Shown: piece by piece, positions 37,609 through 51,657 of the stretch
How the letters are laid out: the number at the start of each line of letters is the position of its first letter
How positions within the stretch are numbered: position 1 is the stretch's first letter
Source of the DNA: an uncultured Prevotellaceae bacterium
GTDB lineage: Bacteria > Bacteroidota > Bacteroidia > Bacteroidales > Bacteroidaceae
Direction of reading: 5' to 3'
Length of the DNA: 64,000 nucleotides
NCBI GenBank assembly: GCA_947170495.1
Contig: CAMVUB010000001.1
Location: forward strand, 1-64,000
Translations under genes and position numbers: made by a program
The notes under the pieces: generated by a model
What the model saw: only the letters and a program-made list of their open reading frames with translations
Databases searched by the model: none
Told to the model about the DNA's origin: nothing

Positions 37609-39987
37609 GTGACTATGAAAATAGAAAACTTCTATACTGCCTTGAATGATTGCAGACGAAATACACTGCGAAAGATCATCGTATTGTTCACTCTTTCACT
37701 TTTCACTTTTCACTTATCTGCCCATATAGGCACCTGGAAGGTATATCCTGCTTATACCGTCAGCACCAGCAATATTGTCGTTGGCAACCGTGTCTATAGC
37801 AACATGGAAGGCAAATTGATGGCCTATGATATTGAGGACGGGAGTATCACTACTTTTGACTGGTTGCAACAGCTGTCAGATGTCACCGTATCATTCATCC
37901 GTTATAGCGCTGATGCCAAACGCATCATCATCGTCTATGACAACGGCAACATAGACCTGCTTTCCACCGAGGATGATTATGATGTCATCAACCTGGCACA
38001 ATTGAAGAACAGCACCCTCCTCAACAAGGATGTGAACTATGTGCAGGTGATGAAACAATTTGCCTATATCTGCACGAACTTCGGTGTGGTGGTAGTAGAT
38101 ATGGCGAAGGGACTCATCAAAGAAAGCTATGAGCTGGGACTCAAGGTGCGTTCGTGTGCACTCACTGATAAGAACCTTTTTATAGGTACCTCCACAGGCC
38201 TTTGGCGAGGACCTTTGAACACAAATCTAAAGGACAAAGGCAATTGGACACAGCTGAACACCAATTTCAATGCCCAGCACATGGAAACATTTGCCGGACA
38301 TGTATGGATTCATGTGGATCTCTACCTCTTTATCATGAATAGCGATGAAGAGACATGGACCACCTTACAAGCCGGCACACTCAATCCTATACCAGCGTAC
38401 ATGACCGTCAATGATGGAAAGCTCATTATTGGCAATACGAATAAAATGTTCATCTATGAGAGTAAAGATAAGGTAACAGAACTGACAGGTTACTACTACT
38501 GGAAGTGTCTTACTGCTCGTGGTAATGAATATTGGGCCAGCTATGCTGATTACGGACTGCAGTCCTATCGCCTCAACAACCAGACCTTTGAAATCACACG
38601 CGAGAAGATACATCCCAACAGTCCCACACACGATTACAGCTATCACCTGCGCTTTGCCGGTGACAGGTTGATGGTGGCAGGTGGTAATAGACACTATTCA
38701 TATGTCTATCGTGATGGTACAGCTATGATTTTGAATGAAGATCAAACATGGCATATTTTCGATCATCATTCCGTCTATAATCTATATCCAAATGAATTGT
38801 GGAGAAATGTTACAAATATTGTACAGGATCCTAACCAAGAGAATCATTATTATGTAGGAACTACACGTAGTGGTATCTTTGAATTCAAAGATAATCAATG
38901 TATAGGACATATTGGATTAGAGAATAGTCCTTTAAAATCTATTCTTCCTGACAATGATAACCCCCAATGGTTTGTCGTTGGCGATGGATTACAATATGAT
39001 AAAGATGGAAACATGTGGATACTTAACTGCACAGAAGGAAAACAGGACACTACTATTCGCATCAGACGTCCCGATGGAACTTGGACCGGTATTCCTGCTC
39101 CAGAAATAAAACAAGCCTCTACAGTCGATAATATTTTCTTCGACAGTCGCGGATGGGCATGGTTGAACAGCCGACGCATGGACAAACGTGGCATTCTGTT
39201 GCTCAACTACAATGGAACCATTGACTACAGCAAAGATGACAATAGGATATTCTGCGACAAAATCGTCAATCAGGACAACACCAGCTATGCACCTGATGAG
39301 TTCTACTACATCAATGAAGATTTGGACGGCAGCATCTGGATATGTACCAATATGGGTCCTTTCCGCATCCCGGAACCTGAGAAATTTGCTGCGGGTGACT
39401 TGACCTTTGAACAAGTGAAGGTAGCACGTGATGATGGCAGCGGACTGGCAGACTATCTGTTGTCAGGACTTGTCACACAGTGTGTCACCTTCGACGGTGC
39501 TGGGCGAAAATGGTTTGGTACTGCCAATAACGGTGTCTATTTAGTGAGTGAAGACTGTCAGGAAGAATTGGCACACTATACCACAGAGAATTCACCGCTG
39601 CCATCAGATAACATCTATGATATCGCTATCCATCCCGCCACGGGTCGCGTCTTCTTCGCTACTGATAAAGGACTGTGCAGCTACCTCTCCGATGCTTCCG
39701 AATCTGCCGATGGATTGGACAAAGATAATATCTATGCCTTCCCCAATCCTGTAGAACCTGATTACCACGGACCTATTGGCATTCGTGGCTTGGTCAAGGA
39801 TAGTGAAGTGAAAATTGTTTCCGCTACAGGACAGCTCATCTGGAGTGGTACTTCTAATGGTGGCACCTTCGTATGGAATGGTTGCAATCGTTTTGGTGAT
39901 CGCGTAGCTTCTGGCGTATATATCGTCATTGCCAATACACCTGATGGTAAGAATGCAGCTACTACCAAGATTACCATTATACGATAA
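37609..39987 (+). CDS. porZ: PorZ-like beta-propeller protein (type IX secretion-associated)
   Basis: Two-component-regulator-type propeller repeats; C-terminal AFPNPVEPDYHGPIGIRGLVKDSEVKIVSATGQLIW..GVYIVIANTPDGK. Confidence 0.85.
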   Translation: MTMKIENFYTALNDCRRNTLRKIIVLFTLSLFTFHLSAHIGTWKVYPAYTVSTSNIVVGNRVYSNMEGKLMAYDIEDGSITTFDWLQQLSDVTVSFIRYSADAKRIIIVYDNGNIDLLSTEDDYDVINLAQLKNSTLLNKDVNYVQVMKQFAYICTNFGVVVVDMAKGLIKESYELGLKVRSCALTDKNLFIGTSTGLWRGPLNTNLKDKGNWTQLNTNFNAQHMETFAGHVWIHVDLYLFIMNSDEETWTTLQAGTLNPIPAYMTVNDGKLIIGNTNKMFIYESKDKVTELTGYYYWKCLTARGNEYWASYADYGLQSYRLNNQTFEITREKIHPNSPTHDYSYHLRFAGDRLMVAGGNRHYSYVYRDGTAMILNEDQTWHIFDHHSVYNLYPNELWRNVTNIVQDPNQENHYYVGTTRSGIFEFKDNQCIGHIGLENSPLKSILPDNDNPQWFVVGDGLQYDKDGNMWILNCTEGKQDTTIRIRRPDGTWTGIPAPEIKQASTVDNIFFDSRGWAWLNSRRMDKRGILLLNYNGTIDYSKDDNRIFCDKIVNQDNTSYAPDEFYYINEDLDGSIWICTNMGPFRIPEPEKFAAGDLTFEQVKVARDDGSGLADYLLSGLVTQCVTFDGAGRKWFGTANNGVYLVSEDCQEELAHYTTENSPLPSDNIYDIAIHPATGRVFFATDKGLCSYLSDASESADGLDKDNIYAFPNPVEPDYHGPIGIRGLVKDSEVKIVSATGQLIWSGTSNGGTFVWNGCNRFGDRVASGVYIVIANTPDGKNAATTKITIIR

Positions 39988-39990
39988 TTA

Positions 39991-41019
39991 TTATTTTCTT
40001 ATTATAAAACGCTTTTCTATCATAAACCACGAAAGTAAAGAAAGTGTAATTGTTATCAATAATGTAAGAATAAAAGTCATATATATATTGTATTTATCTA
40101 AATGAAAATGCACTAATATCTGAATAACTGGAAAATGATAAAGATATAATCCGTACGATATATTATCATATTTTTGTAAGAAATTTAAAGGCTTACAAAA
40201 ATAAGCTATTCCTATGATAACAATAGCAAAAGATAATGGTTCTATATATAATAAATAAGGTACATGAAATCTACTTGATGCTATGTACAAAATCAATCCA
40301 ATTGGAAAAATCCATCGAATATTACTACAGAATTTATCAAAATATAATAATAGAACAGTACCACCAAAGAAATAAATCATTTGTCCTCCTAATTGATGTT
40401 GCAGCAAAAAATAAAGCTTATTTCCTGTATGAGTAAATAAATATGAGAATATTTCATTATATATAATAGAGAACATAAATACAATAACTATCACTATTTC
40501 CTTTTTAAAACTATATAAAAACCATATCAATAAGGGTACAATTATATAAAATAATACCTCTACCTTCATAGACCAAAGTGATCCATTCATAAAAGGCATA
40601 TAATTATCTGTAAATACACCAGGCAAACAAGGTTCTATGAAATTAAGAAAAAGTATATTTGATATTAAGTATTTATAGGTTTGAGAGTCTGTAATATAAT
40701 CAACAAAAGATAATTGTGTAAACAGCATACCTACTATAAAACAAAAGAGGATGACCATAAAATAGGCAGGGAAAATTCGATTGAAACGCTTCTTTATATA
40801 GAGTTTCAAATTGTTACTCCTTAAATAACTATACACAACAAGAAATCCTGTTATTATAAAAAAAGCCTTAACACGAGTTCCTCCTGTAACAAACCAAAAT
40901 TGTTCATGTTCAGTGACCGTACAGAAATGAACAATAATCAATGAGAGTGCAAAGAAATATCTTATAAAATCAAAGCAATTATTTGATTTAACTCGCTGAA
41001 TAGTTTGGTCTGAAAGCAT
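39991..41019 (-). CDS. Acyltransferase family (acyltransferase_3) membrane protein
   Basis: Multi-TM; NCFDFIRYFFALSLIIVHF, ARVKAFFIITGFLVVYSYL-type motif; strongly AT-rich. Confidence 0.88.
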   Translation of the reverse strand: MLSDQTIQRVKSNNCFDFIRYFFALSLIIVHFCTVTEHEQFWFVTGGTRVKAFFIITGFLVVYSYLRSNNLKLYIKKRFNRIFPAYFMVILFCFIVGMLFTQLSFVDYITDSQTYKYLISNILFLNFIEPCLPGVFTDNYMPFMNGSLWSMKVEVLFYIIVPLLIWFLYSFKKEIVIVIVFMFSIIYNEIFSYLFTHTGNKLYFLLQHQLGGQMIYFFGGTVLLLYFDKFCSNIRWIFPIGLILYIASSRFHVPYLLYIEPLSFAIVIIGIAYFCKPLNFLQKYDNISYGLYLYHFPVIQILVHFHLDKYNIYMTFILTLLITITLSLLSWFMIEKRFIIRK

Positions 41020-41269
41020 TTATTTATTATAATGATTGAATAAACTTTCACAAAGGTAGTTAAAAAAAACGTGACAAAAAAGAATTGTCAATAACATTAT
41101 TAAAAACACTTATAATTATTGACATCATATGTAAATAAGAATAGGATGAACATCTAAAAATGAGGATGCAAAATGTATTTCACATTTCAAAATAAGATAC
41201 CAACAACTTTTAAAATACTTTTAGCATAAATTTCTATAGTTATTGACAAGCTATTTCATTGAAAATATT

Positions 41270-41278
41270 TACCTTTGC
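41270..41278 (+). promoter_or_regulatory. -7-type box upstream of nadA
   Basis: TACCTTTGC. Confidence 0.55.
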
Positions 41279-41363
41279 ACAGTTATTGACAGAATTGACA
41301 GTAAATATATAATCATATATAGCTTTCATTCGAAAAAAAGAAACAAACAAATAATATAATAAG

Positions 41364-42335
41364 ATGTCGAAAAAAGAACTCAAAGAAGAAATTCGCAGAC
41401 TGGCACAAGAGAAGAACGCTGTCATCATGGCACACTACTATGTGGATGGTGAGGTGCAGGATTTAGCGGATTTTATAGGTGACAGTCTTGCACTGGCACA
41501 ACAGGCTGCAAAAACAGATGCTGACATCATCGTGCTCTGTGGCGTTCATTTCATGGGTGAGACGGCTGCCATCTTGTGTCCTGATAAGAAAGTTCTCGTA
41601 CCTGATCCCGAAGCTACCTGTTCGTTGGCTGAAAGTTGCCCGGCAGACGCATTCGCAGATTTTGTAGCTGCACACCCTGGACATACCGTCATTAGTTATG
41701 TAAACACGACAGCTGCCACGAAAGCCGTTACTGATGTGGTTGTCACCAGCAGCAATGCCCGTCAGATTGTAGAGTCGTTCCCAGAGGATACACCTATGAT
41801 CTTCGGACCAGATCAGAATTTGGGTGCTTACATCAATTCCATCACGGGTAGGAATATGTTGTTATGGAACGGTTCCTGCCACGTACATGCACGTTTCAGT
41901 GTAGAAAAGATAGTGGAACTCAAGCGTGAACATCCTCATGCAAAGGTGCTTGTACACCCAGAATGTAAGGGTCCCGTAGTAAAGTTGGCCGATAAAGTGG
42001 GCAGTACAGCAGCACTTTTGAAGTTCGCCATTGCCGACGAGGCTACAGAATTCATTGTAGCTACTGAAAGCGGCATTCTCCATGAGATGCAGAAGAAAGC
42101 ACCGCAGAAGACATTTATCCCTGCACCGCCAGAGGAGGCAATGGTAGAGACACCCGAGGGCAAACGTTCATGTGCTTGCAATGAATGTGAGTATATGAAG
42201 ATGGTTACACTCGAGAAGGTATATCGTTGTCTCCGCGATGAACAGCCTGTAGTGGCTGTCTCACCTGAAATTGCCGAGAAAGCCATCCGTCCCATCAAGC
42301 GTATGCTGGATATCTCTGCCCAACTCAATCTCTAA
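41364..42335 (+). CDS. nadA: Quinolinate synthase
   Basis: IMAHYYVDGEVQDLADFIGDSLALAQQA, VHPECKGPVV, CACNECEYM. Confidence 0.96.
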   Translation: MSKKELKEEIRRLAQEKNAVIMAHYYVDGEVQDLADFIGDSLALAQQAAKTDADIIVLCGVHFMGETAAILCPDKKVLVPDPEATCSLAESCPADAFADFVAAHPGHTVISYVNTTAATKAVTDVVVTSSNARQIVESFPEDTPMIFGPDQNLGAYINSITGRNMLLWNGSCHVHARFSVEKIVELKREHPHAKVLVHPECKGPVVKLADKVGSTAALLKFAIADEATEFIVATESGILHEMQKKAPQKTFIPAPPEEAMVETPEGKRSCACNECEYMKMVTLEKVYRCLRDEQPVVAVSPEIAEKAIRPIKRMLDISAQLNL

Positions 42336-42344
42336 CCCTTTCAA

Positions 42345-42890
42345 ATGTCTTATCGTAAGCTCAAGATAACCGAGATGAACCGCATCAGCGTAGAGCAGTT
42401 TCATGATGCTGAGAAACTGCCGCTGGTGGTCGTTCTTGACGGTGTGCGGTCTCTTTATAATGTAGGCAGTGTCTTTCGTACCAGCGATGCTTTCCGCGTA
42501 GCCGAAGTCATCCTCTGCGGTATCACAGCCACGCCTCCCCATACAGAGATTCACAAAACCGCCTTGGGAGCTGAAGAAAGTGTGAAATGGCGATACTTTA
42601 AAAATACGATAGATGCCGTAAAAGCGCTACGTGAGGAAGGATATCAGCTCTTGTCCATCGAACAATGCGAGGGTAGCACGATGCTACAGGATTTTCATCC
42701 CGATCCATCGCTTCGTTATGCTGTCATCTTAGGCAACGAAGTCAAGGGCGTTCAGCAAGAAGTGATAGATGCCTCCGATGGATGTTTGGAGATTCCTCAG
42801 TATGGTACCAAACACTCCATGAATGTCAGCGTCACCGCCGGCATCGTCATTTGGCACTTTGCTCGTCAGTTGACACTCAATACAGATTGA
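42345..42890 (+). CDS. TrmH/SpoU family RNA methyltransferase
   Basis: VVVLDGVRSLYNVGSVFRTSDAF, AVILGNEVKGV, IPQYGTKHSMNVSVTAGIV. Confidence 0.95.
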   Translation: MSYRKLKITEMNRISVEQFHDAEKLPLVVVLDGVRSLYNVGSVFRTSDAFRVAEVILCGITATPPHTEIHKTALGAEESVKWRYFKNTIDAVKALREEGYQLLSIEQCEGSTMLQDFHPDPSLRYAVILGNEVKGVQQEVIDASDGCLEIPQYGTKHSMNVSVTAGIVIWHFARQLTLNTD

Positions 42891-42907
42891 AAAAGCTGAA
42901 AAATGAT

Positions 42908-47213
<4,306 letters not shown>

Positions 47214-47248
47214 AGACCGTAGTTTCGCGTAATACAAGATCTCCTCAT

Positions 47249-47280
47249 AGCCTTCCCATCCTCGTGGGAAGGCTTTTCCG
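47249..47280 (+). terminator. Terminator of the beta-galactosidase gene
   Basis: AGCCTTCCCA-TCCTCG-TGGGAAGGCT then TTTT. Confidence 0.85.
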
Positions 47281-47324
47281 TGTTTTTCCGTGTTTTTTCC
47301 GCGTTTTTCTGTGCTTTTCTTTTG
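47273..47324. repeat. Degenerate (TTTTTCCGTG)n tandem repeat
   Basis: CTTTTCCGTGTTTTTCCGTGTTTTTTCCGCGTTTTTCTGTGCTTTTC. Confidence 0.7.
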
Positions 47325-47392
47325 CCCAAATCATATTAATCGCTACTTTTGTGGCGTGAATGTTTTAAATTGTTACGATGATTCCAGCTATA

Positions 47393-48598
47393 ATGTTTAA
47401 AAGAACTGTCTTATATGTTTTAGTAATAGCGACATCACTCTTAACATGTTGCTCAACGGAACACGACACATATGTTGTGGTTGTATCAATGGATGCTTTT
47501 CGTTGGGACTATCTGGACTCTCTTGATACTCCTAATTTAAAAGCAATAGCCTCAGAAGGAGTTCAATGTATTATGGAACCATCTTACCCTGCATCTACAT
47601 TTCCTAATCATTACTCAATAGCGACAGGATTGTATCCAGATCATCATGGCATTGTAAATAGTTCTTTTTGGTGCGATGAGACACAGTATCCCTTTTCGAT
47701 GTTAGATAGTACGACACGCTATAACTCTGATTATTATCTGGGTGAACCGATATGGGTAACAGCTGAGAATGCAGGAATTAAAACAGCTTGCATCTATTGG
47801 GTGGGAGCTGACATTCCTATTAAAAACAAGCGCCCCCATTATGTATATCCTTGGTATGATAATCCACATTTATCTTTCGAAAAACGGGCGAACGAAGTCG
47901 TGAATCTGCTTTCGTTACCTCAAGCTGAACGTCCACATCTTGTGATGCTCTATTTTGATGAGCCAGATGAAACTAGTCATCATTATGGTCCTTTAGCCCC
48001 TGAGACCAGAAAGGTTGTTAGTTATTTAGATTCCATTGTAGGCAATATGTATAAGAAATTAAGTAAACTACCATACGGCAATCAGATAAATATTATTATT
48101 ACCTCTGATCATGGGATGACTGACATCAACAATGAACGGTTCATCAATTGGAATGACTATCTGAACCCTTCTTGGTATCATCATATCGTCGGGACAAATC
48201 CAACCAACATCTATGCGAATGATCATTGTATTGATTCTATATTTTTAGCGCTCTCAGGTATAGAGCACCTAAGTGTTTGGCATCATGGAGAAGTCCCTCA
48301 ATCATTGAACTATGGAACCTCTAATCGAACGGGGGACGTGATAGTCGCACCTGATTTGGGTTGGCAATTTGCATCTCAACCAAGAAATCTGGCAAGCGCA
48401 CATGGCTATTCCCCAAAGCAGAAGGACATGCAAGTAGCATTTATAGCTAAGGGGCCAGTTTTCAAGCGTGGGTATAAATCGCATGAGGTACAATTTAAAA
48501 ATGTGGATATTTATCCTATGTTAGCACACATTTTCGGATTCACCCCAGCTACGACGGACGGAAATATATCAAATACTAAAATAATAAGAATAAAATGA
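47393..48598 (+). CDS. Ectonucleotide pyrophosphatase/phosphodiesterase (alkaline phosphatase superfamily), predicted lipoprotein
   Basis: MFKRTVLYVLVIATSLLTCC lipobox-like; VVVSMDAFRWDYLD, PSYPASTFPNHYSIATGLYPDHHGIV, TSDHGMTD. Confidence 0.9.
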   Translation: MFKRTVLYVLVIATSLLTCCSTEHDTYVVVVSMDAFRWDYLDSLDTPNLKAIASEGVQCIMEPSYPASTFPNHYSIATGLYPDHHGIVNSSFWCDETQYPFSMLDSTTRYNSDYYLGEPIWVTAENAGIKTACIYWVGADIPIKNKRPHYVYPWYDNPHLSFEKRANEVVNLLSLPQAERPHLVMLYFDEPDETSHHYGPLAPETRKVVSYLDSIVGNMYKKLSKLPYGNQINIIITSDHGMTDINNERFINWNDYLNPSWYHHIVGTNPTNIYANDHCIDSIFLALSGIEHLSVWHHGEVPQSLNYGTSNRTGDVIVAPDLGWQFASQPRNLASAHGYSPKQKDMQVAFIAKGPVFKRGYKSHEVQFKNVDIYPMLAHIFGFTPATTDGNISNTKIIRIK

Positions 48599-49935
48599 AA
48601 CGTTATGACATCTTCATTTCCTACCGCAGAGAAGATGGTTCTGTTGCGGCAAGGAGTTTATATGATCGTCTTAAGAGAGATGGTTATAATGTCTTTTTAG
48701 ATGTCGCCTCTATGACGCGATGTGAATTCGACAAACAGATAAAAGGCACCATAGAGGCATGCAAGGACTTTATCCTAATATTAAGTAAAAAAGCTCTCAA
48801 CGAGACTACAAATCAAGATGACTGGGTAAGAGAAGAGTTAGCTTATGCGATTGAAAAAGGGAAGAATATCATTCCTGTTTTCCTTCCAGATTTTGAAAAG
48901 TTCCCTCAGAACTTGCCTTCAAATATCTCAGCAATAAGAACTATTAATGGCCTTACTTATAATCACACATATTTTGCGAGTTATTATAACAGCCTAAAAG
49001 ATGATTTTTTGATTTCAAAGCCTAAATCGCATAGACTCATTATTGGGAGCATAGTAATCATTCTGATCTTGTTGATTGTTCTTGCTTTTTTCCAACTTTC
49101 CACAACCAATAGGATTCCTTTGACTTCTGATGTTTCAATATTTAAGAAGGAAATAGATGTACGTTTGGCTAGGATGCCAACTCAAGATGTAATTCATTTT
49201 GTAAAAGTTAATGGTGGAGTATTCCATATGGGCAAAAATCGAGATTCAAGCGGGTTAAGGACAGATGAGTCTCCTATGCATTTAGTTCGATTAGATACAT
49301 TTTGGATAATGGATACCGAAATCACCAATGGGGTATGGCGCCTTCTAAAAGGTGAATTAGACCCAAAAAGAAAAGATGCGAATTATCCAAAAGCAGGAGT
49401 AGATTATAATGATTGTAAGGACATCATAGATTTACTCAACGAGCAAATTCAAGATAAAAGGATAAAATCCATGGGACTTGTCTTCCGATTGCCGACAGAA
49501 GCAGAATGGGAGTATGCTGCTCGAGGTGGTGAACATCACGATGGTTTTATATATAGTGGAAGTGACACTCTTTCGGACGTAACCTCAGTGGATAATATAG
49601 GAGGCATGATAAAAAATCAAGTAAAGTCTTGTGCCCCAAATTCATTAGGAATATATGATATGAGTGGAAATCTGCAGGAATGGTGTTTTGACATCTATGG
49701 ACGAGAGTATTATTATGATTGCAAACGAAGGTTTTATATTTATGAGAACCCCGTTGGCGCTCTAAATGGAGATAGTGTAATTGTAAGGGGCGGATCATAT
49801 ATGTCACCTAAGATATCTAATTGTGAGGTATTAAATAGGCATGCACTAAAACCCACCCGTTGGTGGTGTAAAAGTGCTTATGATGATTGTGGGCTTCGAT
49901 TGGTTCTCGGTAAACCGCTAACGCCAAATCGATAA
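48595..49935 (+). CDS. TIR domain - transmembrane helix - FGE/SUMF1-like domain protein
   Basis: YDIFISYRREDGSVAARSLYDRLKRDGYNVFLDV..DDWVREEL (TIR); LIIGSIVIILILLIVLAFF (TM); HMGKNRDSSGLRTDESPMHLVRLDTFWIMDTEITNGVWR..LPTEAEWEYAARGG..RGGSY (FGE). Confidence 0.93.
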   Translation: MKRYDIFISYRREDGSVAARSLYDRLKRDGYNVFLDVASMTRCEFDKQIKGTIEACKDFILILSKKALNETTNQDDWVREELAYAIEKGKNIIPVFLPDFEKFPQNLPSNISAIRTINGLTYNHTYFASYYNSLKDDFLISKPKSHRLIIGSIVIILILLIVLAFFQLSTTNRIPLTSDVSIFKKEIDVRLARMPTQDVIHFVKVNGGVFHMGKNRDSSGLRTDESPMHLVRLDTFWIMDTEITNGVWRLLKGELDPKRKDANYPKAGVDYNDCKDIIDLLNEQIQDKRIKSMGLVFRLPTEAEWEYAARGGEHHDGFIYSGSDTLSDVTSVDNIGGMIKNQVKSCAPNSLGIYDMSGNLQEWCFDIYGREYYYDCKRRFYIYENPVGALNGDSVIVRGGSYMSPKISNCEVLNRHALKPTRWWCKSAYDDCGLRLVLGKPLTPNR

Positions 49936-49978
49936 ATGTCGTTTCAAGAATTCTATGTTAGTCAATAATATTTTAAGA

Positions 49979-51343
49979 ATGGAAACAAATTCTATAAACT
50001 TTAAGAAACTGCTTGGAGCAGTTCTCGTAACCGTGTTCTCAGTTACAACGGTTTGGGCAGATGTGAAAATTAATCTGACGAACTTCCCCGATGCAAACTT
50101 TCGTAACTGGCTACTCAGTCAGGATTATGGTTCTGATGGCATGCTTACAGATGATGAAATTTCAAAAATTACAAGTATTGATGTGTATAATAAGAATATC
50201 TGTAGTCTTGACGGAATAGAATATTTCACGGCACTGTCTAGTTTGAACTGTAATCATAATAGTCTAACTTCTCTGGATGTGTCCAAAAATATCACGTTGA
50301 AAAAATTGTCCTGCCACTACAATAAATTAACTAAACTGGATGTCTCATCGAACACATCACTTAGGGAATTACATTGTTGCGAAAATCAGCTGACGGAACT
50401 ATACCTACCCTTTAGCAAATCTCTTCAATTTGTTGATTGTAGTTGCAACCCTCTGACGACTCTTGATGTTTCTAGATGCATTGCACTAAGAATATTATAC
50501 TGCCAATACTGTAATCTAACCGCACTAGACCTCTCAAAAAATATAGCCTTAAAAGAATTATGGTGTTACCAAAGTAGTCTAAAAATGGATGTCCTTCTGG
50601 CATTATTACCGAATGTACATGATGGTGAAAAACACGAAATCAAAATTTATCCTTATCCAGAATGTAACATGACAAGCACGCAAATCACCATTGCCAAATC
50701 AAAAGGTTGGACACCAATGTTCTTAAATGAAAATAAAAAGCAGTGGGAAGAATATATAGTGCATGATACAGCATTCAACGAGCAGACATCCATGAACAAT
50801 GTACCAACAAACAGTGAGCATTATCCAAACTTTCCAAAGATAGGCGAGAAATTCAGAGAACTCATCTTGTCAGACGTTGATGATAAAATGGTTAAGTTGA
50901 GTGACTATTGTGGAAAGGGGCATTATACACTTTTGGTTTTTGGCATACATCCTTGTGGGACATATTACCATGATTTAATAGTCTTAAAGAAGAAACTGTA
51001 TAAGTTATGCCACTCCTATGATTTTGACATTGTCGCCGTAAACTCTGAACCGTCGAAAGAAAGTTGGCAGAGTTTTATTAGAGATGCGAGAGGGGCCCTC
51101 AACTATCCGTGGCCATTTATGGCTGATTACCAATCAAATAGAACAATGTTAAGGAATACATATGGAATAAGATTTTATCCTTGCTATTTCTTATTAGATC
51201 CCCAAGGAGTGATTATCGAGACGGGAATAGGAGCATTATTCCCTCTCACTAAATCAACTCCTGCCGAGTCAACTGAGAATTTACGGAATAGACTAAAACA
51301 GCTATTGGGTTTTGAGTATAAAATATACGGAACAAATAACTAA
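49979..51343 (+). CDS. Secreted leucine-rich-repeat protein fused to a TlpA/thioredoxin-like domain
   Basis: Signal peptide; LTSLDVSKNITLKKLSCHYNKLTKLDVSSNTSL repeats; C-terminal FPKIGEKFRELILSDVDDKMVKLSDYCGKGHYTLLVFG..FLLDPQGVIIETG. Confidence 0.85.
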   Translation: METNSINFKKLLGAVLVTVFSVTTVWADVKINLTNFPDANFRNWLLSQDYGSDGMLTDDEISKITSIDVYNKNICSLDGIEYFTALSSLNCNHNSLTSLDVSKNITLKKLSCHYNKLTKLDVSSNTSLRELHCCENQLTELYLPFSKSLQFVDCSCNPLTTLDVSRCIALRILYCQYCNLTALDLSKNIALKELWCYQSSLKMDVLLALLPNVHDGEKHEIKIYPYPECNMTSTQITIAKSKGWTPMFLNENKKQWEEYIVHDTAFNEQTSMNNVPTNSEHYPNFPKIGEKFRELILSDVDDKMVKLSDYCGKGHYTLLVFGIHPCGTYYHDLIVLKKKLYKLCHSYDFDIVAVNSEPSKESWQSFIRDARGALNYPWPFMADYQSNRTMLRNTYGIRFYPCYFLLDPQGVIIETGIGALFPLTKSTPAESTENLRNRLKQLLGFEYKIYGTNN

Positions 51344-51474
51344 TCAATACGGCACAACATACAGGCTTGCTCAAAAAAATATTTCTTAACAAACTTAGTG
51401 CGCACATCGCACGAATTTTCATCCAGCAGGCTGCGTCACCCGATGCAGCTTGTTGTGTAAGGTGATACAGTGCA

Positions 51475-51547
51475 CAATAGTCTCTCGTCTTACCCTCTAT
51501 AGAGACTACGCGCAGAGACTATAGAGGGTCAGGCGATGGAGTAGTAG
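51475..51547. repeat. 22-bp-period array with CTATAG-type cores (4 units)
   Basis: Centres 51477.5 (CAATAG), 51499.5 (CTATAG), 51521.5 (CTATAG), 51543.5 (AGTAGTAG). Confidence 0.75.
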
Positions 51548-51563
51548 TGTCTATTTATTAATC

Positions 51564-51617
51564 CATCATGATGGCTCAATCAATCCATCATGATGGATTC
51601 ATCATTCCATCACGATG
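51564..51617. repeat. 22-bp-period array with CATCATGATG cores (3 units)
   Basis: CATCATGATG, CATCATGATG, CATCACGATG centred at 51568.5, 51590.5, 51612.5. Confidence 0.85.
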
Positions 51618-51657
51618 GATTCATCTATGCACTGTACTCTTTCGGGCATCTGATGCT

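Noticed and set aside
48595-49935. Canonical Thoeris or other named TIR defence system
   Set aside because: No ThsA-like SIR2/SLOG or other known TIR effector partner is adjacent; the neighbours are NPP and LRR-TlpA genes.
48595-49935. Diversity-generating retroelement target (FGE-type variable domain)
   Set aside because: No reverse transcriptase or template-repeat-like sequence was seen in the window.
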